Shown: positions 1-8,466 of the stretch, one piece after another
How positions within the stretch are numbered: the first letter of the stretch is position 1
Layout: each line of letters begins with the position of its first letter
NCBI RefSeq assembly: GCF_039543565.1
Contig: NZ_BAABJZ010000102.1
Location: 43,289-107,288 of the forward strand
Direction: 5' to 3'
Length of the DNA stretch: 64,000 bases
Source: Ferrimonas pelagia
Lineage (GTDB): Bacteria > Pseudomonadota > Gammaproteobacteria > Enterobacterales > Shewanellaceae
Made by a program: the position numbers and the translations under genes
Notes under the pieces: generated by a model
What the model was told of the DNA's origin: nothing
Database searches by the model: none
Seen by the model: the letters and a program-made list of their open reading frames with translations, nothing else

Positions 1-829
1 ACTGGCAGGCGGGCGCCTCGCGTACCAACACCGGATGGCTTTGGCAGAAGGGAATATTAAGTTGCTCGCCTAGACCACTGAGAAAGGCGGAAAACAGCAG
101 ATTGCCCAGCTCCATTTGTACCTCTAGGCGGCCCTGCTCTTGAGCCAGGTTATCGATCCCAAGCAGGGTTCCCACCGTCTGATAGCTTCCCCGCTGTAAC
201 AGGACGATGGCTTCGCCACTGATCCCGTGGCCGATAAAGCCCTGAGACAGCATCATCAGCTCAGGATCGCGAAAGGAGGCGGCCAGCAACATCTCCAGCT
301 CGTTGCCGTGCAGGCGGCGTAATTTGGGAATGGGAAGCTCGATAAAGGCCCCTAACACTTGTGACATGCTGGCGGCAGCTTGCCCCATCGCGACGTTGCA
401 CAGCTCCCGCAATGCATCGTCGATCCCGACCTGACTGAGCCGATGTTGGAACAATTGTCCGGGCTCAAATAGCTGATAGCGCTGCAGCGCATCCTGCAAT
501 TGGGCCGGGCCGATGGGTTTGCGTAGAAAGTCTAATGCCCCCAGATCCATAACGCGGCGATGGGCTTCTGCTTGTATGTCGGCAGAGACCACGATGATCT
601 TCGGGGCAAAGGGCTGGTGTTGTAGGTGCTTGAGCACCGTATAGCCGTCCATCTCTGGCATATTGAGATCGAGAAAGAGCAGATCGGTGGGGATCTGCTG
701 CAGATGGGCCAGCGCTTCGCGACCGTGGGCGGCAAAGTGGATCTCAGCTTGCCAATCAGCCGGCAAACTGCGTGCCAACTGCTTGCTGGCGAGTCTGGAG
801 TCATCACAGATCAGTACGTGTTGGGTCAA
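1..829 (-). CDS. Response regulator with CheC-like output domain (partial, C-terminus off the window)
   Basis: The reverse strand reads as one open frame from a TTG start at 829 to the window edge. A GGAGG sits 8 nt upstream of the TTG, and the start matches a receiver domain beginning TQHVLICDDSR. The receiver domain (residues about 1-120) has the DD acidic pocket, phospho-acceptor Asp in LFLDLNMPEMDGY, VVSAD and FLRKP. It is followed by a CheC/CheX-like segment (LCNVAMGQAAASMSQVL, then MELGNLLFSAFLSGLGE), a fold that in chemotaxis dephosphorylates CheY-P. Receiver-CheC fusions are known in Vibrio and Shewanella, but their partners are mostly undefined. No chemotaxis gene lies next to it here. 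The domain reading is firm. The role, probably hydrolysis of or response to a phosphorylated receiver, is inferred. Confidence 0.8.
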   Translation of the reverse strand, partial: MTQHVLICDDSRLASKQLARSLPADWQAEIHFAAHGREALAHLQQIPTDLLFLDLNMPEMDGYTVLKHLQHQPFAPKIIVVSADIQAEAHRRVMDLGALDFLRKPIGPAQLQDALQRYQLFEPGQLFQHRLSQVGIDDALRELCNVAMGQAAASMSQVLGAFIELPIPKLRRLHGNELEMLLAASFRDPELMMLSQGFIGHGISGEAIVLLQRGSYQTVGTLLGIDNLAQEQGRLEVQMELGNLLFSAFLSGLGEQLNIPFCQSHPVLVREAPACQ

Positions 830-935
830 GCGTCCTGCCTCCCGGAGTAAATACTCTCACATTTGATCCGATTCTATTGTAGTTTCAGACTGTTGTCATG
901 AAGTGACCGGTAAGGCAGTAAACAAGGAGAGGGCA

Positions 936-1733
936 ATGGAAAGCCGAGTAAGTTGTGAGATCGAGGCCGGAGTGGCTTATGTGCGTCTGGCACGGGAGGA
1001 GAAGCATAACGCCATCGACTTTAAGATGTTTCAGGCGATCATCGCGGTGCAGAAGCAGCTGCGGCGGCAGCGGGGGGTACGTGGTGTGATCCTCTCCGGT
1101 AACGGGGTCGATTTTTGCTCTGGACTGGACACCAGATCGGTATTTTCCAAGCCGACACTGGCGATGCGTTTGTTGTGGAAGTGGTGGCCGGGTCAAGCCA
1201 ACATGGCGCAAAAGGTGTGCACCGGCTGGCGCGATCTGCCGGTGCCGGTGATCGCCGTATTGCATGGCCGGATCTGGGGTGGGGGGTTGCAGATCGCCCT
1301 TGGGGCGGATTTTCGCATCGCCACCCCGGATGCGGATCTGTCGGTGATGGAGGCGCGTTGGGGGCTGATCCCGGACATGGGCGGAAACCTGGCCCTACGT
1401 GAGCAACTGAGGCAGGATCAGGCGATGTGGTTGGCGATGACGGCAGAGCAGATCGATGGGCGCAAGGCGCACGAGCTGGGGCTGGTGACCGAACTGTCCG
1501 AGGAGCCGATGGAGCTGGCACAGACATGGATGGCGCAGTTGGTCAGCCGTTCGCCGGATGCCGTGGCGGCCACCAAGCGACTGTTCCGGCGTCATGGGGT
1601 GCCCCGCCCCGGCGCTATGTTGGCTGCTGAGACCTTGAGTCAGTGCCGGATCATTGTCGGGCGTAATCGAAAGATCGCCACCAGCAAGGCGTTGGGCAAC
1701 GATCGGGAGTACGGCCCGCGGGGACGCTGGTAG
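936..1733 (+). CDS. Crotonase (enoyl-CoA hydratase/isomerase) family protein
   Basis: A 265-residue crotonase-fold protein, acting on an acyl-CoA substrate that I cannot name. The ATG at 936 follows GGAGAGGG and starts MESRVSCEIEAG; an in-frame GTG at 903 has no comparable ribosome site. The CoA/oxyanion-hole region NGVDFCSGLD (about residues 60-70) and GRIWGGGLQIALGADFRIA (about 118-136) are clear, as is EARWGLIPDMGG. In classical enoyl-CoA hydratase the first catalytic Glu lies in the GGG-x-E motif. Here that place is Gln (GGGLQ), while the second Glu (MEARWG) and the Asp in IPDMGG are kept. This looks more like isomerase-type or uncharacterised crotonases than a hydratase. It is a single-gene unit that ends in a strong shared terminator facing rpoD. 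Confidence 0.85.
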   Translation: MESRVSCEIEAGVAYVRLAREEKHNAIDFKMFQAIIAVQKQLRRQRGVRGVILSGNGVDFCSGLDTRSVFSKPTLAMRLLWKWWPGQANMAQKVCTGWRDLPVPVIAVLHGRIWGGGLQIALGADFRIATPDADLSVMEARWGLIPDMGGNLALREQLRQDQAMWLAMTAEQIDGRKAHELGLVTELSEEPMELAQTWMAQLVSRSPDAVAATKRLFRRHGVPRPGAMLAAETLSQCRIIVGRNRKIATSKALGNDREYGPRGRW

Positions 1734-1748
1734 TCACCAATACGCCAA

Positions 1749-1786
1749 CAAAAAGCCCCGAACTCGGTAGAGTTCGGGGCTTTTTT
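1749..1786. terminator. Bidirectional intrinsic terminator between crotonase and rpoD
   Basis: A perfect GC-rich stem (GCCCCGAACTC / GAGTTCGGGGC) with a 4-nt loop is flanked by A-run on the left and T-run on the right. It can stop both converging transcripts, including the rpsU-rpoD operon. Confidence 0.92.
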
Positions 1787-1803
1787 AGGGCTCTGAGACG
1801 GGC

Positions 1804-3630
1804 TTATTCGTCCAGGAAGCTCTTCAGTATCTCGGAGCGAGAAGGGTGACGCAGTTTGCGCAGTGCCTTCGCTTCGATCTGACGGATCCGCTCACGGGTT
1901 ACATCGAACTGCTTACCCACCTCTTCCAAGGTGTGGTCCGTGTTCATTTCGATACCGAAACGCATGCGCAGTACCTTGGCTTCACGGGCGGTCAGACCGG
2001 CCAGCACTTCGTTGGTGGCCATCTTCAGGCTCTCGGAAGTGGCTGAGTCGATCGGCTGCGCCAGCGTGGTGTCTTCAATAAAGTCACCCAGATGGGAGTC
2101 TTCATCGTCACCGATCGGCGTTTCCATGGAGATCGGCTCTTTGGCGATCTTCAGGACTTTGCGGATCTTGTCTTCTGGCATCAACATGCGCTCAGCCAGC
2201 TCTTCCGGCGTCGGCTCGCGACCCATCTCCTGCAGCATTTGGCGGGAGATCCGGTTGAGCTTGTTGATGGTTTCGATCATGTGCACCGGAATACGGATGG
2301 TCCGGGCCTGATCCGCAATTGAGCGGGTGATGGCCTGACGGATCCACCAAGTGGCGTAGGTCGAGAACTTATAACCACGACGGTATTCGAACTTATCCAC
2401 CGCCTTCATCAGACCGATGTTGCCCTCCTGGATCAGATCCAGGAACTGCAGACCACGGTTGGTGTACTTCTTGGCGATCGAGATCACCAGACGTAGGTTG
2501 GCTTCCACCATCTCTTTCTTGGCGCGACGGGCTTTCGCCTCACCGATGGACATGCGACGGTTGATGTCTTTGATCTTGGCGATCGACAGACCCGTTTCCT
2601 GCTGAACCGCTTGCAGTTTTTGGGTGCAGCGGCACAGTTCGTCTTGGTGTCCGGCCAAGGCGGCGGAGTAGGATTTACCGGCATCGATCTCGGTTTGCAG
2701 CCAGACTTCGTCGGACTCGTTGCCAGCGAAGACCTTCATAAAGTTCTTCTTCGGCATCTTGGCCTGATCGACACACAGCTTCATGATCAGGCGTTCTTGA
2801 ACCCGAACACGATCCATCATGGAGCGCATGCTGTTCACCAGCATGTCGAACTGCTTAGGCACCAGGCGGAACTCTTTAAACAACTCGGACAGCTTGGTGA
2901 TGATCATCGCCACTTCGAGCGAATCACGGCCGTGATCGTCGATGGCTTGACGGGCCAGATCGTAGTGTTGGCGCAGTGCGTCAAACTTCTCTTTGGCTTG
3001 AACAGGGTCTGGGCCGGTGTTGCCCTCTTCCTCTTCCTCGTCGTCGTCCTCTTCCTCGTCGTCCTTGTCTTGCTCTTCCTTAGGCACTTCAGAACCGACG
3101 TGGGTGGCGGTTGGGGCTTCATCTTCTTCGGTAATAAAACCGGAGATGATCTCAGCCAGACGGATCTCTTCCGCTTCGTAGCGGTCCCACTGCTCCAGCA
3201 GGATCCCCATCGCTTCTGGGTATTCGGCGATGGAGCATTGAACCTGATTGATGCCATCTTCAATGCGCTTGGCAATGACGATCTCACCTTCACGGGTCAA
3301 CAGCTCAACGGTCCCCATCTCACGCATGTACATGCGGACAGGATCCGTGGTACGACCGAGTTCACCTTCTACGCTGGCCAGTGCGGCGGCCGCCGCCTCT
3401 GCAGCGTCTTCGTCGGTGTTGTCCTCGGACATCATCAGTTCGTCTTTATCCGGAGCGGATTCAAAGACTTTGATGCCCATGTCGTTAATCATCTGGATAA
3501 TATCTTCGATCTGATCGGAATCGACCATATCCGATGGCAGGTGATCATTCACCTCGGCGTAAGTCAGGTAGCCTTGCTCCTTGCCTTTGGCGACCAGGAG
3601 CTTAAGTTGCGACTGCGGAGTTTGATCCAT
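1804..3630 (-). CDS. rpoD: RNA polymerase sigma-70 factor RpoD
   Basis: Housekeeping sigma factor, 608 residues, close in length to the E. coli protein (613). The start MDQTPQSQLKLLVAKGKEQG matches the E. coli N-terminus, so the longer frame to 3684 is not used. Region 1.1, an acidic non-conserved region (residues about 184-202 almost all D/E) and regions 2-4 are present. These include the region 2 helix with YATWWIRQAITRSIADQ, and the region 4 helix-turn-helix LEEVGKQFDVTRERIRQIEA. It is the last gene of the rpsU-yqeY-dnaG-rpoD macromolecular synthesis operon, 100 bp after dnaG. That gap may also hold an internal (heat-shock type) promoter as in E. coli, but I could not identify one with confidence. 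Confidence 0.98.
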   Translation of the reverse strand: MDQTPQSQLKLLVAKGKEQGYLTYAEVNDHLPSDMVDSDQIEDIIQMINDMGIKVFESAPDKDELMMSEDNTDEDAAEAAAAALASVEGELGRTTDPVRMYMREMGTVELLTREGEIVIAKRIEDGINQVQCSIAEYPEAMGILLEQWDRYEAEEIRLAEIISGFITEEDEAPTATHVGSEVPKEEQDKDDEEEDDDEEEEEGNTGPDPVQAKEKFDALRQHYDLARQAIDDHGRDSLEVAMIITKLSELFKEFRLVPKQFDMLVNSMRSMMDRVRVQERLIMKLCVDQAKMPKKNFMKVFAGNESDEVWLQTEIDAGKSYSAALAGHQDELCRCTQKLQAVQQETGLSIAKIKDINRRMSIGEAKARRAKKEMVEANLRLVISIAKKYTNRGLQFLDLIQEGNIGLMKAVDKFEYRRGYKFSTYATWWIRQAITRSIADQARTIRIPVHMIETINKLNRISRQMLQEMGREPTPEELAERMLMPEDKIRKVLKIAKEPISMETPIGDDEDSHLGDFIEDTTLAQPIDSATSESLKMATNEVLAGLTAREAKVLRMRFGIEMNTDHTLEEVGKQFDVTRERIRQIEAKALRKLRHPSRSEILKSFLDE

Positions 3631-3730
3631 TGATATCATCCACTTAAGGTTAAAAACTTGGGCTAAGCGGCCGAAGACGCGCAAATAGCCAATTATAACG
3701 GGGTTAGCTTTTCATCGCTAGCTTTGCGTG

Positions 3731-5500
3731 TTATTCAAACGTTCTTAATGCTTTTAGGAGCTGAGAGAGCTGCTGAAGTTCCTCTTTGCTCAAGGAGCCT
3801 TTTGCCTGTAGAAACGCGGCATGCTGCTCAAGGATTTGTTTGTTAAAGCCTTTTAGCAGATCAACAAAGACCTGCTGTTTGTTTTCATCCACCTCAAACT
3901 GGGTGCCGGCCAGCTTGCGCAGTGCCGCATATTCCGGTTGCTCGCGGAATCGCTCCAACAGTTGGGCGGTGGTTAAGGTCCGCTCCCGACACAGATCGAG
4001 CAGTTGGCGTAGCAGTGTCATCCCTTTCACGTTCAGGTTTTCCACGGCGATCTGGCGTTCGAGCTCGAACCCCAATCCAGGTTCACTCAGCAGCAGTGCG
4101 ATAGCCTGGCGTACCGGCGTGCCTCGCCCTTGTTGTGCCTGTTTCAGCGGTCGGTGACCTGTTTGCTTGGCCGGTTGACTGAAATGCTGCCGGGCTCCCC
4201 AGCCTAGCTCAGTTTCCAGCCGCTGCAACAAGGTTTCCTTTAATACGTCGTCGGCGATCTGTTCGATCAAAGGGCGGATCTGGGCGATGAAGCGGGACTT
4301 GCCCTCATCGTTGGACAGATCCGCTTCCTGACGGACATGATTAAACAGGTAGTCGGACAAGGGCATCGCTTCGCCGATCCGCTGTTCGAAGGCTGTTTTG
4401 CCCTCCTGTCGAACCAGGGTGTCTGGATCCTCGCCATCGGGCAGGAACATAAATTTAAGCGCCTTGCCGCTTTTGAGCTGGGGCAGCGCGGTTTCTAGGG
4501 CACGCCAAGCGGCATCCCGGCCGGCACGATCGCCGTCATAGCAGCAAACCACCTCGTGTTGGGCGGTGCGCATCAGGGTCTGGATATGCTCCGAGGTGGT
4601 GGAGGTGCCCAGTGACGCGACGGCGTAATCGATGCCGTTTTGCGCCAATGCCACCACGTCCATATAGCCCTCGACCACCAAGATCCGTTCGACCGAACGG
4701 TGGGCCTGACGCACCTGATAGAGGCCGTACAGTTCGCGGCTCTTATGGAAGATCGGGGTTTCCGGCGAATTGAGGTATTTGGGCGTGCCATCACCCAGTA
4801 CCCGGCCACCGAAGGCGATCACCCGGCCCCGTCGATCTAGGATCGGGAACATCAGGCGGTCGCGAAAGCGATCGTATTTGCGGTTGCTGTCCTCTTTTTC
4901 GATCAGCATGCCGCATTCGGCCAGCAGATGCTGAGCACGGTTGTCGCCGCGCTTTTGCGCCAGCAGGCTGTCCCAGCCAGGGGGGGCAAAGCCGATCCCG
5001 AAGCGCTGTACGGTCTCGCCGTCCAGGCCACGGCCTTTGATGTAGTCTATGACCCGGTCTTTCTCCGGGTGCTGACGCAACTGCTGCTGAAAATAGCGGG
5101 CAGCCCATTGCATCAGGCTGTAATGGTCGTCGCTGCCTTTGGCGCGCGGTGGACTCGAAGGCTGGGCATTGCGATGCTTGCCTAGCTCGCCGGCGGGGGC
5201 TTCGCGAACCACTTCCATTCCGGCCAGACCGGCCAACTCCTCGATGGCATCGGGGAACTCCAGGCGGTCGTACTCCATCATAAAGTCGATGGCGTTGCCA
5301 TGGGCACCACAGCCGAAACAGTGATAGAACTGCTTATCCTGGCTGACGGTAAAAGAGGGGCTTTTTTCGTTATGGAAGGGGCAACAGGCGCTGTAGTTTT
5401 TGCCTGTTTTTTTCAGCTTTACACGGCCATCGATCAGCTCGACGATGTCGGTGCGCGACAACAATTGATCGATAAAATCTCTTGGGATCCGACCGGCCAC
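3731..5500 (-). CDS. dnaG: DNA primase DnaG
   Basis: Makes the RNA primers for the replisome. 589 residues against 581 in E. coli, with the same start MAGRIPRDFIDQLL. The N-terminal zinc-binding domain has C40, H43, C61 and C64 (CCPFHN ... CFGCGAHGN). The Toprim core follows with VVEGYMDVVAL and the metal site YDGDRAGRDAAWRAL, and DGEDPDT. The C-terminal DnaB-interacting domain is the most divergent part, as usual. It is third in the rpsU-yqeY-dnaG-rpoD operon. A strong intrinsic terminator sits just upstream, between yqeY and dnaG, and would lower primase output relative to S21. Confidence 0.98.
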   Translation of the reverse strand: MAGRIPRDFIDQLLSRTDIVELIDGRVKLKKTGKNYSACCPFHNEKSPSFTVSQDKQFYHCFGCGAHGNAIDFMMEYDRLEFPDAIEELAGLAGMEVVREAPAGELGKHRNAQPSSPPRAKGSDDHYSLMQWAARYFQQQLRQHPEKDRVIDYIKGRGLDGETVQRFGIGFAPPGWDSLLAQKRGDNRAQHLLAECGMLIEKEDSNRKYDRFRDRLMFPILDRRGRVIAFGGRVLGDGTPKYLNSPETPIFHKSRELYGLYQVRQAHRSVERILVVEGYMDVVALAQNGIDYAVASLGTSTTSEHIQTLMRTAQHEVVCCYDGDRAGRDAAWRALETALPQLKSGKALKFMFLPDGEDPDTLVRQEGKTAFEQRIGEAMPLSDYLFNHVRQEADLSNDEGKSRFIAQIRPLIEQIADDVLKETLLQRLETELGWGARQHFSQPAKQTGHRPLKQAQQGRGTPVRQAIALLLSEPGLGFELERQIAVENLNVKGMTLLRQLLDLCRERTLTTAQLLERFREQPEYAALRKLAGTQFEVDENKQQVFVDLLKGFNKQILEQHAAFLQAKGSLSKEELQQLSQLLKALRTFE

Positions 5501-5537
5501 TAAATGCTTACCTTGATAGTAATGGAACGATTTTATG

Positions 5538-5576
5538 TATCACAAACAAACAAGCCGTGCATCAGGCACGGCTTGT
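5538..5576 (-). terminator. Intra-operon terminator/attenuator upstream of dnaG
   Basis: Perfect 10-bp stem CAAGCCGTGC / GCACGGCTTG with a 5-nt loop, followed on the minus strand by a T-rich tract. It lies between yqeY and dnaG. In E. coli an equivalent leaky terminator separates rpsU from dnaG and keeps primase scarce. Here yqeY sits on the upstream side. Confidence 0.85.
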
Positions 5577-5597
5577 TGCTGTGATCGGGACGGCGAC

Positions 5598-6041
5598 TTA
5601 ACCGAGTTGAGCTTTAACGATCTTGCCCACTTCGGCCATATCGGCGCGACCCTGGAGCTTGCCTTGCAGCAGGCCCATCACCTTACCCATGTCACGCATC
5701 GAGCTGGCACCGGATTCTGCGATCACGTCAGCGACTGCAGCTTCCATCTCCTCAGCGCTCAGCTGTTGTGGCAAGAATTCCTGCAACACAACCACTTCGG
5801 CCGCTTCGGCTTCCGCCAGTTCTGGACGACCTGCGTCCTCATACTGCTTGATGGAGTCACGGCGCTGTTTCACCATTTTGGTCAAAACAACGGTGATCTC
5901 ATCGTCGCTGAGGGTTTTCGCTTCGTCCACTTCCACCTGCTTGATTGCAGCCAAGGCGAGGCGAATGGTACCCAGGCGAGCCTTTTCTTTGGCCCGCATC
6001 GCCATTTTCATGGCGTCCTTGAGTTGCTCGATGAGAGTCAT
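5598..6041 (-). CDS. yqeY: GatB/YqeY domain protein
   Basis: 147-residue free-standing protein of the GatB/YqeY family: MTLIEQLKDAMKMAMRAKEK, then RLGTIRLALAAIKQVEVDE, then a C-terminal helical domain ending MAEVGKIVKAQLG. The fold is shared with the tail of the GatB subunit of the tRNA-dependent amidotransferase. It is thought to bind tRNA, but the free-standing form has no settled function. It starts 2 nt after the rpsU stop and is the second gene of the macromolecular synthesis operon, a placement frequent in non-enteric gammaproteobacteria. Confidence 0.93.
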   Translation of the reverse strand: MTLIEQLKDAMKMAMRAKEKARLGTIRLALAAIKQVEVDEAKTLSDDEITVVLTKMVKQRRDSIKQYEDAGRPELAEAEAAEVVVLQEFLPQQLSAEEMEAAVADVIAESGASSMRDMGKVMGLLQGKLQGRADMAEVGKIVKAQLG

Positions 6042-6043
6042 GA

Positions 6044-6259
6044 TCAGTACAGGCGAGTACGACGTGCGTTTTCGCGAGCCAGCTTCTTAGCTTGACGCTT
6101 GGAAGCAGCAGCCTTGGCGCGCTTACGAACGGTAGTTGGCTTCTCGTAGTGCTCACGACGACGCACTTCAGACAGGATACCTGCCTTTTCACAAGAGCGC
6201 TTGAAACGACGCAGGGCTACGTCGAAAGGTTCGTTTTCACGGACTTTAATTACCGGCAT
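6044..6259 (-). CDS. rpsU: 30S ribosomal protein S21
   Basis: 71-residue basic protein, MPVIKVRENEPFDVALRRFK to the C-terminal RTRLY, almost identical in pattern to E. coli S21. It is needed for initiation on the 30S subunit. A longer in-frame start at 6298 was rejected because S21 begins MPVIKV and a GAGG lies just before this ATG. It is the first gene of the operon, with a good sigma-70 promoter upstream at 6332-6361. Confidence 0.98.
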   Translation of the reverse strand: MPVIKVRENEPFDVALRRFKRSCEKAGILSEVRRREHYEKPTTVRKRAKAAASKRQAKKLARENARRTRLY

Positions 6260-6331
6260 CGGTTTTCCTCGAAATACTTTCGGTTCAGGGCTGGTCAATC
6301 TTTGAGCAGCCTCAATTCAAAATGGTGCGAA

Positions 6332-6361
6332 ATTCTACTCCGTACACATAGGACTTGTAAA
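6332..6361 (-). promoter_or_regulatory. Sigma-70 promoter of the rpsU-rpoD operon
   Basis: On the minus strand TTTACA (6356-6361) and TAGAAT (6332-6337) are separated by 18 bp. They lie about 75 bp before the rpsU start, in the region divergent to tsaD. Confidence 0.65.
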
Positions 6362-6441
6362 GTCCGCTGAGCGCAAGACTGGTCAGTTGAGTGTAGCAGC
6401 GCTAGAATTGCGCCAATTTCGCAATAACGAGAGATTTTAGC

Positions 6442-7461
6442 ATGCGCATTCTGGGGATCGAAACCTCCTGTGACGAAACTGGGGTCGCGATCTACGACGA
6501 CCAGCAAGGTTTGTTGGCTGATACCCTGTACAGCCAGGTGAAGCTGCATGCGGATTATGGTGGTGTGGTGCCGGAGCTGGCTTCGCGCGATCACGTTCGC
6601 AAATTGGTGCCCTTGGTTCGTGAGGCGATGGGCAACGCGGGTCTGGCGCCGGACGACATCGATGGGGTTGCCTATACCGCAGGCCCGGGGTTGGTGGGGG
6701 CTTTATTGGTGGGCGCGTGTGCCGGTCGGGCCTTGGCTTACGCTTGGGGCGTACCCGCGATCGCGGTGCACCATATGGAAGGGCATCTGTTGGCGCCGAT
6801 GCTGGAGGAGACGCCACCGGCGTTTCCGTTTATTGCACTGCTGGTCTCCGGCGGGCATACCCAGATCGTTCAGGTCGATGGCATTGGTCAGTATCAATTG
6901 CTGGGAGAGTCGATCGACGACGCCGCCGGCGAGGCGTTCGATAAGACGGCGAAGTTGATGGGGCTCGACTATCCCGGCGGTCCCCTGCTGTCGAAATTGG
7001 CTGAGCAGGGCGCCAGTGGACGCTTTAAGTTTCCTCGGCCGATGACCGATCGGCCGGGTCTGGATATGAGCTTTTCCGGTCTTAAGACGTTTGCGGCCAA
7101 CACCATTGCTGCGCACGATGAAAGCGCGCTGGCCGACATTGCCCGTGCATTTGAGGATGCGGTGGTCGATACCTTGGCGATCAAGTGTCGTCGGGCGCTG
7201 GAGCAGACCGGGTTGAATCGGCTGGTGATCGCCGGTGGCGTGAGTGCCAACCGCCACCTGCGGGCGCAACTGGGAGCCTTGATGACCAAGCGCGGCGGTG
7301 AGGTGTTCTACCCGCGTCCGGCATTTTGTACCGACAATGGCGCGATGATCGCCTATGCCGGTATGCAGCGGCTCAAAGCCGGTGAGGGGCAGGATCTGGC
7401 GGTAAAAGGTGTGCCACGTTGGCCACTGGATAACCTGCAACCACCGGGACAAAATGACTGA
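6442..7461 (+). CDS. tsaD: tRNA N6-threonylcarbamoyladenosine transferase subunit TsaD
   Basis: 339 residues, usual family length. Together with TsaB and TsaE, TsaD transfers the threonylcarbamoyl group to A37 of ANN-decoding tRNAs. MRILGIETSCDETGVAIYDD is the family N-terminus. The metal-binding motif HHMEGHL, SGGHTQ, DDAAGEAFDK and the C-terminal VIAGGVSANRHLR and FCTDNGAMIAYAG are all present. It is transcribed away from rpsU, the classic divergent arrangement. It ends in its own terminator at 7483-7511. Confidence 0.98.
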   Translation: MRILGIETSCDETGVAIYDDQQGLLADTLYSQVKLHADYGGVVPELASRDHVRKLVPLVREAMGNAGLAPDDIDGVAYTAGPGLVGALLVGACAGRALAYAWGVPAIAVHHMEGHLLAPMLEETPPAFPFIALLVSGGHTQIVQVDGIGQYQLLGESIDDAAGEAFDKTAKLMGLDYPGGPLLSKLAEQGASGRFKFPRPMTDRPGLDMSFSGLKTFAANTIAAHDESALADIARAFEDAVVDTLAIKCRRALEQTGLNRLVIAGGVSANRHLRAQLGALMTKRGGEVFYPRPAFCTDNGAMIAYAGMQRLKAGEGQDLAVKGVPRWPLDNLQPPGQND

Positions 7462-7482
7462 GACTCAGAAGTTTGAGTGAAG

Positions 7483-7511
7483 AAGGGGCAGCATCCGCTG
7501 CCCCTTTTTTT
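7483..7511 (+). terminator. Intrinsic terminator of tsaD
   Basis: 10-bp stem AAGGGGCAGC / GCTGCCCCTT with a 4-nt loop, followed by a run of T. The following stretch 7512-7751 has no gene I can support. It contains a loose inverted pair GCCGGCATAAG / CTTGCCGGC about 85 bp apart. Confidence 0.9.
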
Positions 7512-7751
7512 GTCGGTGGCTTACATCACGGTCGAAGCCCGAAGGGGAAGTTAGAGGTTTACGCCATTTTTAGGCCGGCATAAGCGAGGGCACAGCGAAA
7601 CGCAGCGCTAGGGGCGGCAGAGGGGCTCGCCCCCATGGTTTCACAAAGATGGCTTGCCGGCGCTAACGCGACTTAGCGGGTGAGGTCGATGCAATAGGCT
7701 GAAATAGAAGACGAAAAACTCGACCATCCGTTAACTCAGGCACCGCCTTTT

Positions 7752-8354
7752 TTATTCCAATGAGGGCTTTTTCTGACCGAGCTTGGGCTCGGTTCCCTGC
7801 CAGAGGCGGCGCATGTTGTCGTGGTGCCGCCAGAGGATCAGGGCACACAGGACGCCGACGGCGATGGCGTATTGCCCTTTGAAGGCCAAGGCATAGATGG
7901 GGGTGAGTACGGCGGTTAGGATCGACGCCAGTGAAGAGTAGCGACTGAGCAGGGCGATCAGCAGCCAGGTGACGATCACGGCCCCGATCATGTCCCAGCC
8001 GATCGGGGCGACGGCCCCCAGTGCGGTGGCAACGCCTTTGCCGCCATGGAACTGAAAGAAGCAGGGATAGATATGGCCGAGGCAGGCGGCCACGCCGATG
8101 GCGGCCAGCGCCAACGGTGGCAAGCCGAGGAAGTAGCTGCCCCAGACCGGGATGGTGCCTTTGAGGATATCAAACAGCAGCACCAATGCGGCCGGGCCCT
8201 TGCCGCCCAGTCGCAACACGTTGGTGGCACCTGGGTTGCCACTGCCTTGATCGCGCGGATCGCCCAGCCCCAGAACTCGGCAGACCAGGATCGCACTGGA
8301 AACCGAGCCGAGCAGGTAGGCGGCGAGACAGAGTAAAACGGTCAACCAGGCCAT
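7752..8354 (-). CDS. plsY: Glycerol-3-phosphate acyltransferase PlsY
   Basis: 200-residue inner-membrane enzyme that acylates glycerol-3-phosphate with acyl-phosphate, the first step of phospholipid synthesis. Five to six hydrophobic segments are visible. The three conserved motifs are SGNPGATNVLR near the N-terminus, HGGKGVATALG in the middle and LILWRHHDNMRRL near the C-terminus. It is divergent from folB, the same neighbourhood as E. coli ygiH(plsY)/folB. Confidence 0.97.
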   Translation of the reverse strand: MAWLTVLLCLAAYLLGSVSSAILVCRVLGLGDPRDQGSGNPGATNVLRLGGKGPAALVLLFDILKGTIPVWGSYFLGLPPLALAAIGVAACLGHIYPCFFQFHGGKGVATALGAVAPIGWDMIGAVIVTWLLIALLSRYSSLASILTAVLTPIYALAFKGQYAIAVGVLCALILWRHHDNMRRLWQGTEPKLGQKKPSLE

Positions 8355-8466
8355 GAGCTGCGATGTTTTTCCTTGTTCAGTTAGGCTATGATCCTTCGCC
8401 CAAACGCGTGCTGAGCACGTGATTTAAGCCAACCTAGGGTATCTGACCCTTAGCCGGAGCGCCAGA

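Noticed and set aside
2611..3633. 340-codon open frame antisense to rpoD
   Set aside because: rpoD is complete and conserved; the opposite frame is a shadow extended by the acidic codon run.
7512..7751. GCCGGCATAAG / CTTGCCGGC pair as a mobile element end
   Set aside because: The repeat is short and imperfect, with no transposase or target duplication.
8405..8420. CGTGC-TGA-GCACG inverted repeat between plsY and folB
   Set aside because: Too short to separate from chance in GC-rich DNA, and no regulator is known for this pair.
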